Notes: generated by a model from the sequence alone, not told the origin. A DNA stretch of 64,000 nucleotides from Heterocephalus glaber (GCF_000247695.1 NW_004624776.1:11740619-11804618); one strand, 5' to 3'. Shown: positions 1 to 12,532, counted from the stretch's first letter. Made by a program: numbers and translations.

Positions 1-117
1 TGGGCAAGGGTGAAAAATAAGAACCAAGAGAGATTATGTAAAGGTGCAAATTTCCAATGATGAATGTCATTATACTGTATACCTAAAATGTACCAATAAA
101 ATAAAATTTTTTTTAAA
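1..117 (+). mobile_element. L1 3' UTR end (5' part outside window)
   Basis: The stretch matches closely, in opposite orientation, the 3' end of the large L1 at 51.2 kb: both carry the AATTTCCAATGATGAATGTC block and then TATACCTAAAATGTACCAATAAA-type sequence. An A/T-rich tail follows at 100-117. Same L1 family as that element. Confidence 0.85.
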
Positions 118-395
118 AAGAAGAAGAAAGGATTTATTTTGGCTCATCATCTTAGAGGTTTCAGCTGACTGAGTAGACCCAGTGGTTTTAGTCCGGGTGG
201 ACATGTCAGATGGCAACGGTGGGGAACAAACAGCAGAGCAAAACTGCTTACCAAGAGAGGAGGAAGGGCTAGTGTCTTACAATGCCTTGGGGGTCGCCTC
301 CCCCATGACCTAAGGACTCCCACCAGGTCCCACCTTCTCAAGGTCTCCGTAGCACCACAGGAGGACCACATCTTTACACATGGGCCTTTGGGGAA
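118..395 (-). mobile_element. MaLR-type LTR fragment
   Basis: It shows the antisense signature of ERVL-MaLR LTRs: GGATTTATTTTGGCTCA, a 'gaggtttcag' block, then a GC-richer middle with CCCACCAGGTCCCACCTTC. The antisense 5' block is missing, so it is truncated next to the L1 tail. Confidence 0.6.
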
Positions 396-1700
396 TGCTC
401 AACAAAATAATATTCAGAAGGGTCACTTTTAACCTAACTGATTGTATGCACATGTAGGAAGACTTCCAGGATATCCTTCATCCCTAGGTTAGTCCAAACC
501 TTAGGTCCCAAGGGGAAAACTCAACTCTGTCCACTCCCTTACTTAGTCTTATTCCCAGAAACAGTGAAATGGGAGGGATTTGGGATCTGTTCATTTGGTA
601 GTCAATAAATATTTATTCAGCATCTGCTATTGCCAGGCATTATTTTGGGTCCTGAGAATGTAGGGGATATGTCTTAGCCTCTGTCTCACCAAACTTTAGT
701 CTCAATGATGGCTAGAAATAAGTAAATACAGTGTATGGAAAGCTCTTCTGGGGAACCCCAAGGTTGCTGGGAGCTCAGAGGAGCAAGGTCTTGCCTAGGC
801 TTAAAAGGCTCAAGGAGGTTTCCAGAAAGAAGCATAGTTTAAATTGAGAACCAAGGATGAGCTGAGGTTACCCTGGCAAGGAAGGCCAGAGAGAGGGTGT
901 TCCAGACAGGAGGAACAACACGAACAAAGGCTGTTCTTTTCAGGAACTGAAAGTTAGCAGAGGAGCCCTGGTGACTGCCAGGGCTTGCATGTCCAAGTAA
1001 ATATCCATATTATGTATTTGTTGAGTTCAACCCCTTACTTTTTGTCTCTGGGTAACAAGTCATTTGAATAAGCCATACTAAAACTCTTTCAAAGAACTAT
1101 TCAAAAAGTAGTGCAAGACCCATTTCTGAACAAAACAGATTGAACTGGAGTTGGAATAAACCCTTAGACTGAAAAGCATATTTTGGAGAAACAGAGCTGG
1201 GAGCTTCCAAAGCGGAGTGTTTCTGTCCTGAAGTGGACGCTGAATTTATGACCCATGGCAGGTCAGGACCTGAAAAATACTTGTCACTAGATCTGGGAAG
1301 AAGTATAGCAGATGGGTTGCCCAGGGTTGTGCAGACTCACACTGTTGCCCAAACAGGACAATTCAGTTGAGGCCATGAACCTTCCTAATCTTGTTGTCAC
1401 AAATCCTTTCCAGCCATCACATTCAGTTACATGAAGCAGGCCAGGAGGTTAATACAATTGCATGGATTGCTGAACAGTTAATAAAATCACAGGAAAAATA
1501 ATTCAGTGACTGTAATCAATTACTACTGCAAAATCTGATTAAATAATGGTGAATAACATCATTGTGTTCACATGTTTCCAAGTGATATATTGCTCTTTCC
1601 ATTGAACAAGCACTTACTGAGTACCTACTATTTGTGGCACATGATGCTAAACATTGAGACTATAAAGGTAAATAAAATGCACACAGTTCCAGAGCTCAGT
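396..1700. other. Gene-free; ancient repeat relics and a small AT-rich block
   Basis: Around 595-960 the sequence reads like an old CR1/L2-type LINE: 'aaatatttattcagcatctgctat', 'gccaggcatta', then a 'ttccagacaggaggaacaacacgaacaaaggctg'-type passage (about 895-932), which recurs in ancient LINEs. About 1430-1570 is repeat-poor and AT-rich with homeobox-like ATCAATTA and GATTAAAT sites. From 1600 to 1680 there is another old 'acttactgagtacctactatt' relic. No coding signal seen. Confidence 0.4.
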
Positions 1701-3580
1701 GAATACAGTAGAAGTCACTACAAACAGTTTGGGCCATAAGGATTGTCCTTTAGTCAGGTTTTCTGTAGTCTTTTATAGTCTATATTGTATGTGTTCCTTT
1801 CCACCATGCTTTGCCAAGAAATCTTCCCTCATCATAGTATTACATTATTTTATTGCCTCAGCAGGTCCTTGGAGTTCAGGCAGTCTTGCTTTTTGCAGAA
1901 TGTTTGGATCCTAAAGTTTCTTGGCAGTGGCTTATGGGCCATCTGTTGATAAAAGCCTAATGGTTCCAGGCTTATTTCTTCCTTCACTTAACAAAACTAT
2001 AGACGATCTACTTATCTTTGCCCTAGCATGCGGTATTGAAGATATGGCAGTGAGCAAGAAAATGGAAGTGTGAATGTTCAGAGGTCACTGCCTACGTGGT
2101 GTTTAGGATGAGCACTAAAATCATCACAAATGTCAACTTAGAATTATTATGTGCTTAAATACAGCGTCTGACTCAGTCAGGAGGCTCGGGAATGGCTGCT
2201 TAGAGTAGGTAGAGCTTACCAAGAGGCACAAAGGGCAAATGTGCCTTAGTGACTGGAGGAGAAAGCATTTCAGGGGAAGTGTAGGGAAATGCTTCAAGAT
2301 GAGAGGGATTTGGGTATCTCTGAGCAAAAGAAAGAAGGCAGTGGGGTGGAGCCCTGAAGTTGAGGAGAGGGAATTGAGAAATGAAGTGGGAGGGCCCAGG
2401 AACCCATATTGTGGATTTGGGTCTATGCTCAGAGCAAAGGAAAGCCAAAGAAGAGGGTTTGAAGGGGAGAAGCATTGGGCCAGCGAGCTGATCACATTTG
2501 TGCTGGGAAGCTCTGGTGGGCAGCAGCATGGAAAACACACTGGAGGACACCACATGTGTCAGGCCCAGCCAGGCAGCTGCAGAAAGTGGCTCAGGAAACA
2601 GTGCTGCTTAGACGCAGGAGCTGCAGTGCAGATGCAGCCTATTGGCCACAAATTTTCCCATGATTCCCAAGGTGCAGGAAATGCTCTGTTTCTTTCTTTT
2701 AAGATCACACCAGATTTGACTCCAAGTGGCCACTCACTGTCAGAACCAAATAACAACTGGAACCAGATGTTATCTGATTGCAGTGGCTCCCCCTCCCCAC
2801 CCCTTGGCTCACTGCATACTGACCCAGGCAGACATAACAGGGAGTGTCACTGGAGAATTTTGCCTCTGATCTCCGTTTGTTCTCACCTAGAGGAAACAGA
2901 ATAACTGTGTCTACTGCCAGATTCCAATGTGCATTTTGATCTGCCTGACCCGCATGGCCAACCATCTGTTCTTGTCTAAAAGTCAAAGCCATAACACAGG
3001 GTCCAGATACTTGGAAATGTTTATTTGAACTTTTTTGGAACACAGAAAATAGAATTCTTGTAGATTTCAGTTTTTTTAGTTCTGAGCTTTTCAGTTTCTA
3101 TAAAATGCTATAGCTGCCGCCAAAGGGGGTCAGTCTCTTATTTGTTTAAAAATGATCCCAAGTAACCCTCCTGTGAATGTGAACTCAGTCTCTTCTGCAG
3201 CAAGGGCTACCAGTCAGCAGTTCATTGTGCCCTGGGCTTTTGGTCTAGATCTTCATAGACCTTTTGAAGTGGAAAGCTGTATGACAGGATTGCTCCCCAC
3301 ACCAACACAGTGTGGCCGTACAAAGGGCTCAAGATGAAGGCACGAGTCAGAGTCTCCAGGAGTTACCCCCCACACCCCCTGGATATCACTGTAAACAGAG
3401 GGCAGGTCTCTGTCCCTTGGGACCCTACAAATAGGCCTCTTTTCCCAAGCACCTACACCCTTTCTCCTGGCAGCATTCCCCATAATCCCTTCTTGGATAT
3501 GTTATCTAAGTCAGATCTTTATTTTAAATAAATATCTGTACTTCGAGGCTGAGAAGTAATTTTGGGGTGATCTGAGACAG
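1701..3580. other. Gene-free; probable ancient LINE relic, no exon signal
   Basis: 2030-2500 reads like decayed CR1/L2-type LINE (phrases such as 'gatatggcagtgagcaagaaaa' and 'ggaggagaaagcatttcag'). It is open in several frames, including 221 codons on + at 2239-2904, with no domain and no conserved-looking composition. 2600-3580 shows nothing I can assign. Confidence 0.4.
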
Positions 3581-3584
3581 TTGG

Positions 3585-4110
3585 GGACCACCCAAAGTGG
3601 AATAGAGTGATCAAGTGCTGGGACAGATCCCCGCAGGTATGGTGCTTATTTTGTGCTTTCACTGCAAAACAAAACAAGGCTCACACACCCAAGGCTCACA
3701 GTCTCAGAATTAACAAAAAAAAACCACATGCTACTAACACATCTGCAGGCAAGGCTCAGCCTCCTGCAAACTTGCCTCACCCTAGTAATCAGAGCTGGCC
3801 AATGAGCTGCCTTGAACTGAGCTCACTGACCAATCAGGACTGGACCTGCTCTGCAGGCTCGAATCCCTTATTTGCATAGAGGACCTAGATGAGAACTTCT
3901 GGTATGAATCCTTTCCATATTAGCTACACGTTTTCCTTTGTTTGGGAAGCCATCAAACCTAACTTGCCCTTTGTCAAAGCTATGACTCCTTTCTTGCTCA
4001 AGCAGAAGTTCTGATGTAAAGCTTGGCCTGTGCCTGTGTTCTTCTGGGTCCAGCCTCATTTCTACCATTTCTGGACCCAAGAACCTGGGTGTGGGAACAG
4101 ACCTATCCAT
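3585..4110 (+). mobile_element. Possible ERV1-type solo LTR
   Basis: The layout resembles a gammaretrovirus-like LTR: two CCAAT boxes (GGCCAATGAG near 3797 and GACCAATCAGG near 3829), then CTTATTTGCATA at about 3868 and a pyrimidine-rich 'tgtgttcttctgggtcca' segment near 4035-4054. No internal retroviral genes flank it and the boundaries are not resolved, so this is a tentative call. Confidence 0.3.
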
Positions 4111-5234
4111 ACCTTTCCTGAAACAGAAAAAAATCTGTCAACTTTCCCTAGGTCAAGGAAGGACACAGATCCAGAACTCAAGGGCCTAGTGCTCACCCTA
4201 TCAGGAAAAGAGAAGGAATACTTTTCCACTGCTCATGAGGCTATAAGTCTGCAGCAGAAAGCATAGTGACTCTTCGTGTGTCTGGTACTGCCTGGCTTCA
4301 TATTACCAGTCTCCCTTGCCTTGAGGGTGATGTCCAGGGGCCAGGTAGTTCCTGTGATCACAACGGCCACCGGCCAGGCTGGGAAGGTCCAAGTGCCTGC
4401 CCCAACCCCAGCTCCCTTCTGAATGGTTCTTACCCAAGGAGCTTGTTTGCACCACTCACTCCTACCTCCTGGGTATAGGTTTATGGAACCAAGGGTTTGC
4501 ACCTGTGGGGCCAGTGTGTGTACAGGCTGGGCCTTGAAAATGACACTTGGCCCAGAGGGTGATGGGGATAGAAATCCCCACCAAGCTCCCTTGCCATAAA
4601 ACAAGGGATGCAACAGCCTGGGGAAAGAGCTCCTTTCCGAATTAGTTCACCAAGAGGCAGAGCCTTTATAATCATTATAAAATCTGCCCAATAGGCAGTC
4701 ATCTTTCTCATTTGCATAGGCCCTTGGAGGTAGTAGCAGGGTCCCTGGGCACAGTAATCAGAGAATTGGAGAGTTGCTCCAAAGCTTTGCTCAGAACAGA
4801 TTGTCTATTATAGTATGAGGACTAGTCCGGCAGGGCAGAGGACCTCAGGGATTTAGAATATAGGTGCAGACCCTAATAGACCCATTCTAAATTGAAAATA
4901 TTATATTATATGTTGAAAAGATGCATTTAACTGACCTAAGCTATTGAACCCCATAGTTTAGCAACGCAGATATGAGTTGTTTCCTCTCTTGACTATTGTG
5001 CTAACTGGGAACTGCCCTCTCTGGCACCACTGTCCAACATATCAGGAGCGTATCTTACTGCATATCACTAGCCAAGGAAAAAAATCCACATTTAATGTGC
5101 CAAGTGTGGTTTCTACTCAGTGCATCTCACTTTCACCCTATTGTAAAATTGAAAAATCTTAATTCAAATAATCCTAAGTCAGGGACTGTCTGTATAAGAT
5201 AAAAAGAGACAGAGGTTGAGGCAAGGACAGGGCA
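4111..5234. other. Gene-free, unassigned sequence
   Basis: Moderately GC-rich to about 4760, then AT-rich. There is a second 'catttgcata' at about 4710. I recognise no repeat family and no splice-bounded open frame. Confidence 0.35.
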
Positions 5235-5278
5235 CAGAGCACACAACAGAATCAGAGCACACAACAGAATCAGAGCAC
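5235..5278. repeat. 18-bp tandem duplication (2.4 copies)
   Basis: The unit CAGAGCACACAACAGAAT occurs at 5235-5252 and 5253-5270, followed by a partial third copy (CAGAGCAC) at 5271-5278. Confidence 0.9.
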
Positions 5279-7636
5279 GAGGAAGCAGGAGTGTAGCCGA
5301 GTGCTGGTTGGGGCAGATGGGCCCAGGTGCCTGGGTGATCCCTGGGATACCCACAAGCCTGTGAGCTGCATATACCACCAGGTTCCTGCCAACTCGAGGT
5401 CCCTGCAGATGGGCTGCATTTCCTTTATCCTCTCTTGTATCTCAATGGTAAAAGGTACTGATTGAGGGCAACCCAAGGGTTTTCTAGGTCTTGACAGCCC
5501 AAGAATACAGTAGCCAGTATAGAGTGTGAGAGGTGCTGTGTGAGAAAAGCAGAGAGGCAAGAAGGGAACTCCTGCCATAGTGTGATCTGAGGCAAGTCCA
5601 TGACGGTTGGCTGCATCTCCATATTAAATCCTCAGTTCCAACACAGAGCCTCTGCACTTTTTGCCTGTGCTCGATCCACCAGCCATTCCTCTCTGTAGGA
5701 GCATCACTCCTCCCTGAGACATCCAGGGAGATGGGCACTCCAAGACAGAAGGAGATAAGGCTATGGAATAATCCAGCTCCTGTGCTAACAAAACTGCGCT
5801 TCACAATGCTTATTGCAATTGTGATCATTGTGTTTGTTTTTGTCCACCTACCCATAAGGCAATGAGCCATAAAAGGCAGGGGCCCCTTCCTTGTGCTCAC
5901 TATGGTATCCTTCTCACCTTAGGTGCTCCAGATACACTTAGAAGTCTGATCAAATATGCTTCGATATATATATATGGAAAGGAATATGGTTGACTACAAA
6001 ATCATCATCATGGAAGGCATTTTCCTTAAACGTTTTGGAACAAAGTTTTAGAATTATCTTTAGAAAATTAATTTAGGAGATTCATAAGGAAAAGAACCCT
6101 TGATGCTTTATGCAGCCAACAGTAAATTTAAAGCAGGACTGAATTCATATGCACAAAATTAGCTGAAACTCAGGTATTTATAGAGAAGTGCTTGGAAGTG
6201 GCTGACTCATATTTTTATGACCAACATTCCTACACTTCTGCCCTCCACATATCTGAGTTTGTTAAAGTCTGAGAGCTGATCCCTATTGTAAGAGCCAGAG
6301 GTTTTGATCATTATTTAGATAGTCTAGTGCATCTGTCAGGCTGTAAAATACTACATTTTCAAATACGGTCATGTGTTTTCTTTCTGATGAAACCAAATCC
6401 ACTAGCAACATCAATACTTCAAAACCATATTGTGCTTTTTTTCCTCACTTTTTTTCATCAATATTCAGATCTTAGTTTCTTGGTATGGACACATTTGGGA
6501 TGGCACAGAGAACCCATTAGGTTTAGGGTCCTTAAGTCCTGTACCCTCCCCAGTCACTTGTGTGATTGTCTAAGAACAACTTCTGTCCAGTTCTAGAGAA
6601 ATGTAAATTTCACAGTGGGCTTAAAAAACCACAGTGAAAGGAGATCACCCAGAGCACCCCTTAGCTAAGCCTAGGATTTGCTCATGCTTTTGAGAGGCTG
6701 TCATCCAGAGCACAGCTACAGGAACTCCATCACTCTAGAGAATCCTCAGCTTCCCTTGGGAATTCATTAAAAGGGTTCCAGGTCAGAATAAAGTACTGTG
6801 GCATTCAACTGAAGTCCTCTGGGGCTAAGACTCTTCCTAGCACCAGTTTTGCTGGGTATCAGAAAACTGATCTGGCATGGCACAGAAGCCTGGCATAGCC
6901 CACAGCACATATGAGCCCAATGCATCAGGGCTTCCCAGGGTGAGGTAGATGTTTTGGGACAGAACTGTGCCTGCAGAGATCTGCACCACATTTTTGGTCA
7001 TGGTCTCAGAGCCAGCCCCATCATGAAACACACACAGAGTGCAGAGACCATGGCCTGAAAACCAGATGCTCTGGGATCTCATCCCTCAACTCCTGACCTT
7101 TGGCCATTTAGCTGTAGACCTTGCTTCCTTGACCTTTGACACTCTTGGTTCAAGTCTGCTTGACTCCCAAAGGATACCCATTGCCCCCTTCTGCCAGGCA
7201 CCTCCCTTTCTCCTTGGCTCTGCTCTTGGTGCTGCTTCCTGCCCCTGTGCTATTAACACTCATGCCCAGGGTGGTAGTGGGTGACCAGTGTAGCACACTA
7301 CAACCAGGCACAGGGACTTACAAGACCCCTATGGCAACATTCATCCCCCAGGCTCATCTTCAGCCTCAGGTTCCAGCACCCTTCCACTGCACATCTTGCT
7401 CTGGTAGACTGGACTTTGCAGAGTTGCTGGGAAAGTGCTGCTTCCACAACACATGCTGCGATGCAAGCTCTTTCCTTTGCTGTACTTCCTACTTCTACCT
7501 TTCTTAAGTCTTGGCTCTCAAGGAAGACCAAATTGGGCCAAATGTTTTTGTCATCAATTCCTTCTGTTATCACACTTACTACATTCCAGTGTCATTACTG
7601 ATCTCTCTCACTATCCTGAAAACCCTATTTTATGGT
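5279..7636. other. Gene-free; weak L2/MIR-like relics only
   Basis: 5850-5945 has an L2 3'-end feel ('aaaaggcaggggcccct', then 'ttctcaccttaggtgctcca'). A short TA run lies at 5965-5975. 6010-6260 is AT-rich and repeat-poor. 6600-7600 is more GC-rich with overlapping short open frames and no recognisable domain. Confidence 0.35.
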
Positions 7637-8099
7637 TTAAATATGAAATGTCCCACAAAAGACTCATGTATTGAGGGCTTGATCCCCAATGCAGCAGCTT
7701 TCAGAAGTGATTGAAGCATGGAGGCTCTCACTTCACCAGTGAATTAATCCATGATGAGATTATAATTTGGTGACATTAATGGGAGGTGATGGAAACAGGA
7801 TATTAGATAAAGTGGAAGGGAGTGGATCCTGAGGGTATGCCCTTGGGGACTGCGCACAATGCCAGGCCCTTCCTCTCTAGCTTTTTTCCTCTTTCTGCTT
7901 CCTGGCCTCTGCAAGATGAGAACCCTTCTTCTGTCATGCCCTTCCGTCATGATGTTTCTGCCTGACCTCACTTCTGAAAACAATGGAGCCAGACAATCAT
8001 GGACTGAAATCGGTCAAACTGTGAGCCAAAGTAAATCTTTACCTCTTTTAAACGATGTTCTTGGGTATTTTGTTACAGTGATGAAAAGCTGACTGACAC
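7637..8099 (+). mobile_element. ERVL-MaLR solo LTR
   Basis: It starts with the family hallmark TATGGTTTAAATATGAAATG, carries 'ttgatccccaatgcagcag', 'gaattaatccatgatgag' and 'ctgtgagccaaagtaaat', and ends GTATTTTGTTACAGTGATGAAAAGCTGACTGACACA-like. It is close to the copies at 15791 and 21765. No internal region is attached. Confidence 0.75.
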
Positions 8100-8180
8100 A
8101 CTCTGCTCTATTGGAACCTTGCAAAATTCATTCTCAGTGCCTGAGACATAGCAAGTGTTCACAAAACATTCTTGAGTGAA

Positions 8181-8267
8181 GGGCCAAGGATTTAGCTCAG
8201 TGGTGCTGTCACCTGCCTCGGAAGCACAAGGTCCTGAGTTTGATCCCTGGTACCAAAAAAAAAAAAA
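8181..8267 (+). mobile_element. tRNA-derived ID-type SINE
   Basis: Head with box A TTAGCTCAGTGG and box B-like GAGTTTGATCC, ending GGTACC plus A14. The perfect target-site duplication ATTCTTGAGTGAA lies at 8168-8180 and 8268-8280. Confidence 0.9.
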
Positions 8268-8300
8268 ATTCTTGAGTGAATAAACTGTCAATATAAGCTT

Positions 8301-8309
8301 TCTCTCTTG

Positions 8310-8346
<37 letters not shown>
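8301..8346. repeat. Compound microsatellite (TC)n(AC)n
   Basis: A CT-rich start, (TC)10 at 8311-8330, then (AC)8 at 8331-8346, directly after the SINE's duplication. Confidence 0.97.
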
Positions 8347-8485
8347 CATAAAATCAGAATATTGAGTGTGCAGAGACTACTAGATCAAATATCTATATAT
8401 ACTTACATAAATCTCAATGGTTCCATCTATAAGATGCATATACTAATGCTTGCCAGTTTTTGAACTTGTTATTTATTTATTCCTT

Positions 8486-8563
8486 ATTTTTTTGTGGTGC
8501 TGGGATCAAACTCAGGGCCTTGTGCATACTAAGCACATGCTCTACTGTGTGCTACACCCCTAA
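8486..8563 (-). mobile_element. Older ID-like SINE
   Basis: T run, then 'ggtgctgggatcaaactcagggcc', 'ctctactgtgtgctacacccct'. This is the antisense of an ID-type head, clearly more diverged than its neighbour at 8575. Confidence 0.7.
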
Positions 8564-8574
8564 CTCTACTTGCC

Positions 8575-8655
8575 TTTTTTTTTTGTACTGGGGATTGAAC
8601 TCAGGACCTTTCAATTGTGAGGCAGGCAGAGTGCCACTGAGCTAAATCCCCAACT
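8575..8655 (-). mobile_element. tRNA-derived ID-type SINE
   Basis: Antisense head: T10, GTACTGGGGATTGAACTCAGG, then GCCACTGAGCTAAATCCCCAA. Target-site duplication CTCTACTTGCC at 8564-8574 and 8656-8666. It inserted beside the older copy at 8486. Confidence 0.9.
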
Positions 8656-8828
8656 CTCTACTTGCCATTTTTATGAAGACTAACTTTGTGAAATAACTTT
8701 AAGAATGGAAAAATCACTGTATAATTATAGAGTTAGTAATCTTCCAAGACACTAGTAGAAACTAAGTATTGCTTAGCTATAATTGCTAAAACAGCTTTTC
8801 ATTATTTTCACTACATCCTTCTCACTGC

Positions 8829-8837
8829 AAATATATA

Positions 8838-8870
<33 letters not shown>

Positions 8871-8871
8871 G
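8829..8871. repeat. (TA)n/(TG)n microsatellite
   Basis: Alternating ATATAT, (GT)5 and (AT)11. Confidence 0.95.
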
Positions 8872-9514
8872 TCCAGTTTTTCTACATAGAACAATATTTA
8901 TTCTTTTCATTTATTTGTCTCTTTTTAAACAATGCCCATGTGAAAAAATTTTGCTTGATGCTTGACAGGAATTTTGGCCAGCCATTGGTTTCTACTCTGA
9001 TCACATTTTCCTACCAAGCTGCCACATTTGAAGGATGTCTGTAAAGGTCTACCTCATTGGTATAGCCCAATAGAGGGAGAATCCATGGAGGCTAGCAGGC
9101 TTAGTGTTTCTGCACTAAAGAAATTCTCAGGAGATAATCATCTACTCATAGGTAAGACCCATTATTATTTTAATGAATTTTAATAATAAAAGTAGCTACC
9201 ATTTGGCTATGATTGCTATGTGCTGAATAATGTGTTTAAATATTTCCAAGTAGAAAAATCTCTAAAAGGCATTGGTGATGATTAATTTTCCACAGGGTAG
9301 CAAGAATACTTCTCTCAAGAGATAGAATAATTTGGTGCTCAAATCTGTTGTATAAGATTGATTTTTAAAACAACAGAAAAAAATTTAAAAAAACAAAATT
9401 GACTTTAACTTAGATATTTTAAAATCTCTCACAGATTTTTTCAACTTTATAGAATGGCTGCAGTAGAAAATTTAGTACCAGAAATATGCTTCCAGGGGTA
9501 AGGAAATACATACA
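8872..9514. other. Gene-free AT-rich sequence
   Basis: No repeat family or exon recognised. A-rich run with AAAAAAATTTAAAAAAAC at about 9375-9395. Confidence 0.4.
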
Positions 9515-9655
9515 AAGCATTGTGCCAACTGTTTTACTACATCATTTAACCATTCTTTGAAGTGGGTATTAACTGTCCCATTTTACAGATGAGAAAACTT
9601 TGGCTTTCAGTAATTAATGAACTTGTCCAAGATGACAGGAAGTCACAGAAACAAC
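9515..9655 (-). mobile_element. MIR SINE fragment
   Basis: Antisense MIR core: 'tactacatcatttaacc', CCCATTTTACAGATGAGAAAAC, then 'cttgtccaagatgac'. Confidence 0.75.
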
Positions 9656-10079
9656 CAATAGCAAAGGCAAGAGAAACATGATTCTGTTGTTAGGAATTTT
9701 TGGCTGAGATGTACATATATGTTTTAAATGTTTCTTCATAACTACAAACACTAATTTAAAAGATAAATTGAAGTAGTAGCCTAAGAGCTCAATAGAACTC
9801 TCCCACTGTCAAATAACAAATTCCTGTGAGGGACATAGGATCTGAGACGTTACTGTTCTTACTAGAGAGAGGAGAGTTCTTCAAAGTCCTCAGTGTAGGT
9901 CCAGCCCAGAACAGCTAGCTGGGCAGGGACTACTGTGAGGTGGCAAGAGGCCGGGATCAGGAAGGAAGAGGGTTCCCTGACAGCAGTCATGAATAACAGC
10001 AGTGCTTTGGGGAAATGGAGCCAGACAAAAGGCTGGGGAACAGAGTCAGAGACTCAGCTCCCAGCCAGGGATGAAATAA
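9656..10079. other. Gene-free, unassigned
   Basis: No recognisable repeat or coding signal. A G/A-rich tract lies at 9925-10060. Confidence 0.35.
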
Positions 10080-10745
10080 TCTTCAATTGGTGATGCACCC
10101 TGATTCTGGCAAAAGAACAAAGAAAATATTCTTTCAAAGAGGGTTTCTGCAAGCCTCAAATTATGCCCACAACACTCAGATTAAAATCAAGCAGGAAGCT
10201 TACAATCCAACATAACACAAGAGAATGGGCACTGTAGCTGAGAGCAGCTGTGGACATTGGAATTGTCAGATACAAAGTGCGGAATAGCCAGGTATTAGGG
10301 GTAAAAGAGATAAAAATGCAATCACAGGGATTATCAATCAGTAAGAAATTACTAAGAATTATCAGATGGAGTTTTTAAAATTCAAGACTCTAAAGATAAA
10401 GAAAATAATCATGATTGTTGGAATAAAAGCTCACTGAATAGGCCAACCTGCAGATTAGACATATTTAAAGAAAGGATTGTGAACTAGAAGTTACACTTCC
10501 CCCCAGATTACTTGGATATAGGAGAGGTGTGAACATGGAAAATATTAAAGAGATGATAATAGATGTAGAATTTTGAATAGGATCATCTAAGAGACATTTA
10601 ATTAGAATTCCAGAAAGAATTAATTGAGAGAATAAAGAAGAGACAATATATAAAAAGATAATTTTGCAGATTGTATCAGAAACATGAATCCACAGATCAA
10701 GGAAGCACAATGTACTCTAACCAGGAAAGACAATTAGACTGACAG
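10080..10745 (+). mobile_element. Ancient L1M/HAL1 ORF1-region fragment
   Basis: 10490-10725 has the ORF1-like passage typical of old L1/HAL1: 'gtgaacatggaaaatattaaag', 'attagaattccagaaag', 'acatgaatccacagatcaaggaagcacaatg'. It is full of stops and has no function. Confidence 0.65.
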
Positions 10746-10764
10746 ACAACTAGTCAACAAAAAG

Positions 10765-11150
10765 AATGTGCAGAATAGCCATCACTATGGCAAAATACTT
10801 GAGATAAATAATTTAAAAATGGAAAAATTTATTTTGGCTCATGTTTTCAGAGGTTTCACTTTGCTTGGCCCATTGCTTTTGAGCCTAGAATGAGACAGAA
10901 CATGATGATGGTAGGGAGAACACGGCGGAGCATGCTGCTAACCTCATAAAGACAGGGAAGCAAAGAGAGAGACAGAAAAGGGTCCGGGTTCCTAAATCTC
11001 CTTCAAGGTCAGCATGCCTAGTGACCTAACTTCCTCCCATTAAGCCCCAGCTCCTAAAAGTTCAGCCATCTCCCAGTAGTGTCAGAGTCTGGGGTTCAAG
11101 CCATTAACTCATGTGAATTTGGGGGACACTCAATGTCCGAACCAAACAAA
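10765..11150 (-). mobile_element. ERVL-MaLR LTR
   Basis: Antisense signature: ACTATGGCAAAATACTTGAG, TTTATTTTGGCTCATGTTTTCAGAGG, 'cacggcggagcatgctgctaacctcat', 'ccattaagccccagctccta'. Confidence 0.7.
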
Positions 11151-12084
11151 CAACAAAAGGAATAATCAGTGATCTCTCTCATGCTCCAATTAAGAGCCAG
11201 TCACAGCTCAGGAGACTAGGAGTTAGGAAAATTAAGAAGCTTCCCTTTATTTTTAACATTCCTTACTCCAACTTCCTGTACCTTCTGCGTCCTCCATGTC
11301 TAAGGTGAGATGGAGCTGAGATATAGGGATGTTTTTATGCTTAGCTTGTGCTGTTTGTGTCAACCCCTGTCTGCCAATTTGTCTTGTGTTGATAGATTCT
11401 CAAGTCCTTGCTTTTCCTTTAAGGTAATTTTTGTGAGCTGCACTCTTTTGCTACCCATTGTGATCACTCTCTTAGCTCCTGAACATTAGCAATGCACTAG
11501 TAGCCTCTTTTGGCTAAAATCCTTGTCCCAACAGTCAGCCATCTTGGGAATAGTCCTCTGGCATGATGTGGGCCTGGTTTCCCTCCATAGAACTCCTAAC
11601 TGTGCATGGGTAGCCTGTTCCCTCTGGTGTTTTCTCTTCACTCCACCATCATGGACCCCAACTGGAACCCCCTTTCAGAAATTTCCAGTAAAAAGACATA
11701 GACCAGTCTCCCTCAATGTGTACCCCCAAATTCACAGGCATACGTGTGGTGCTCCAAGAGTGAGCCAGCCTACCATTTGTTTCCACAGTTGAGCAAGAGC
11801 TTGGCCATGAAATGAAGCTCTTCGGGCAACTTCTATCTCTGTGAAGCATTCCTCTGGGGCTCCTCACCTCACTCAAAGTGGGTAGGGAGATTCATTCTCT
11901 CAGCTTTGTCATGGAGCCAGAATACCTCTGCACTCTGTGTTCACGAATTTCTTTCAGACTTCTCCTCAGTAAAATTTTAACCTCCTGAAGCCTGTGGTAG
12001 TAATTACTAACCTGACCTTGCTATTTTTTTTGTTCCTGCATGGATGAGTCCAGAGCTTTCCTTTAGCATAAAAACTTCTTAGCA
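11151..12084. other. Gene-free, unassigned
   Basis: 11220-11560 is pyrimidine-rich. No exon-like structure: the 89-codon + frame at 11523-11792 and its antisense partner have no domain. 11880-12070 is unassigned. Confidence 0.35.
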
Positions 12085-12366
12085 CTCACCCTCCATCTAA
12101 AGGAGGAGAGGTTTACTTAGATTCATGGTTTTAATGGGTTCAGTCTATGGCTGGTTGGCTCCAAGGCAGAAGCAGCATAATGGAAGGGTATAGTGGAGGA
12201 AATCTGCTCTCCCCATTGCAGCTAGAAATCAGAACACTAGAGTAAGAGCTGGAGACAAGAATATACCCTTCCAGGTCACATCTTCAGTGACCAGCCTTCT
12301 CCAATGAGGTCCCACTTCTAAACACATGAGACTTATGAGGGACATTTTAGTTCTAAACCATAATAC
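12085..12366 (-). mobile_element. MaLR-type LTR fragment
   Basis: Antisense blocks 'aggaggagaggtttacttag', 'ggctggttggctccaaggcagaagcagcataatgg', 'aggtcccacttctaaacac'. Same group as the LTRs at 24662 and 45484. Confidence 0.65.
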
Positions 12367-12532
12367 TTATTCTTCTCAATTTGAGATTTCAGTCAACAAG
12401 AGGATCTATTTCGTTTGATGCAGACAGAGAAAGGCTGGTCTTGAACAAACTACCCTGTGTGAAGTGCATGTAGGAAAATCTAGCCTTACTAAGGACACTG
12501 CCTCTGTGCTTTCAGACTGAAGATCAACAGTG

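Noticed and set aside
2239..2904. 221-codon + frame
   Set aside because: It falls partly in ancient LINE-like sequence, has no domain, no splice or promoter context and low-complexity composition.
5484..5900. 138-codon minus frame
   Set aside because: No domain and no exon signals; it overlaps an L2-like relic and several competing frames.
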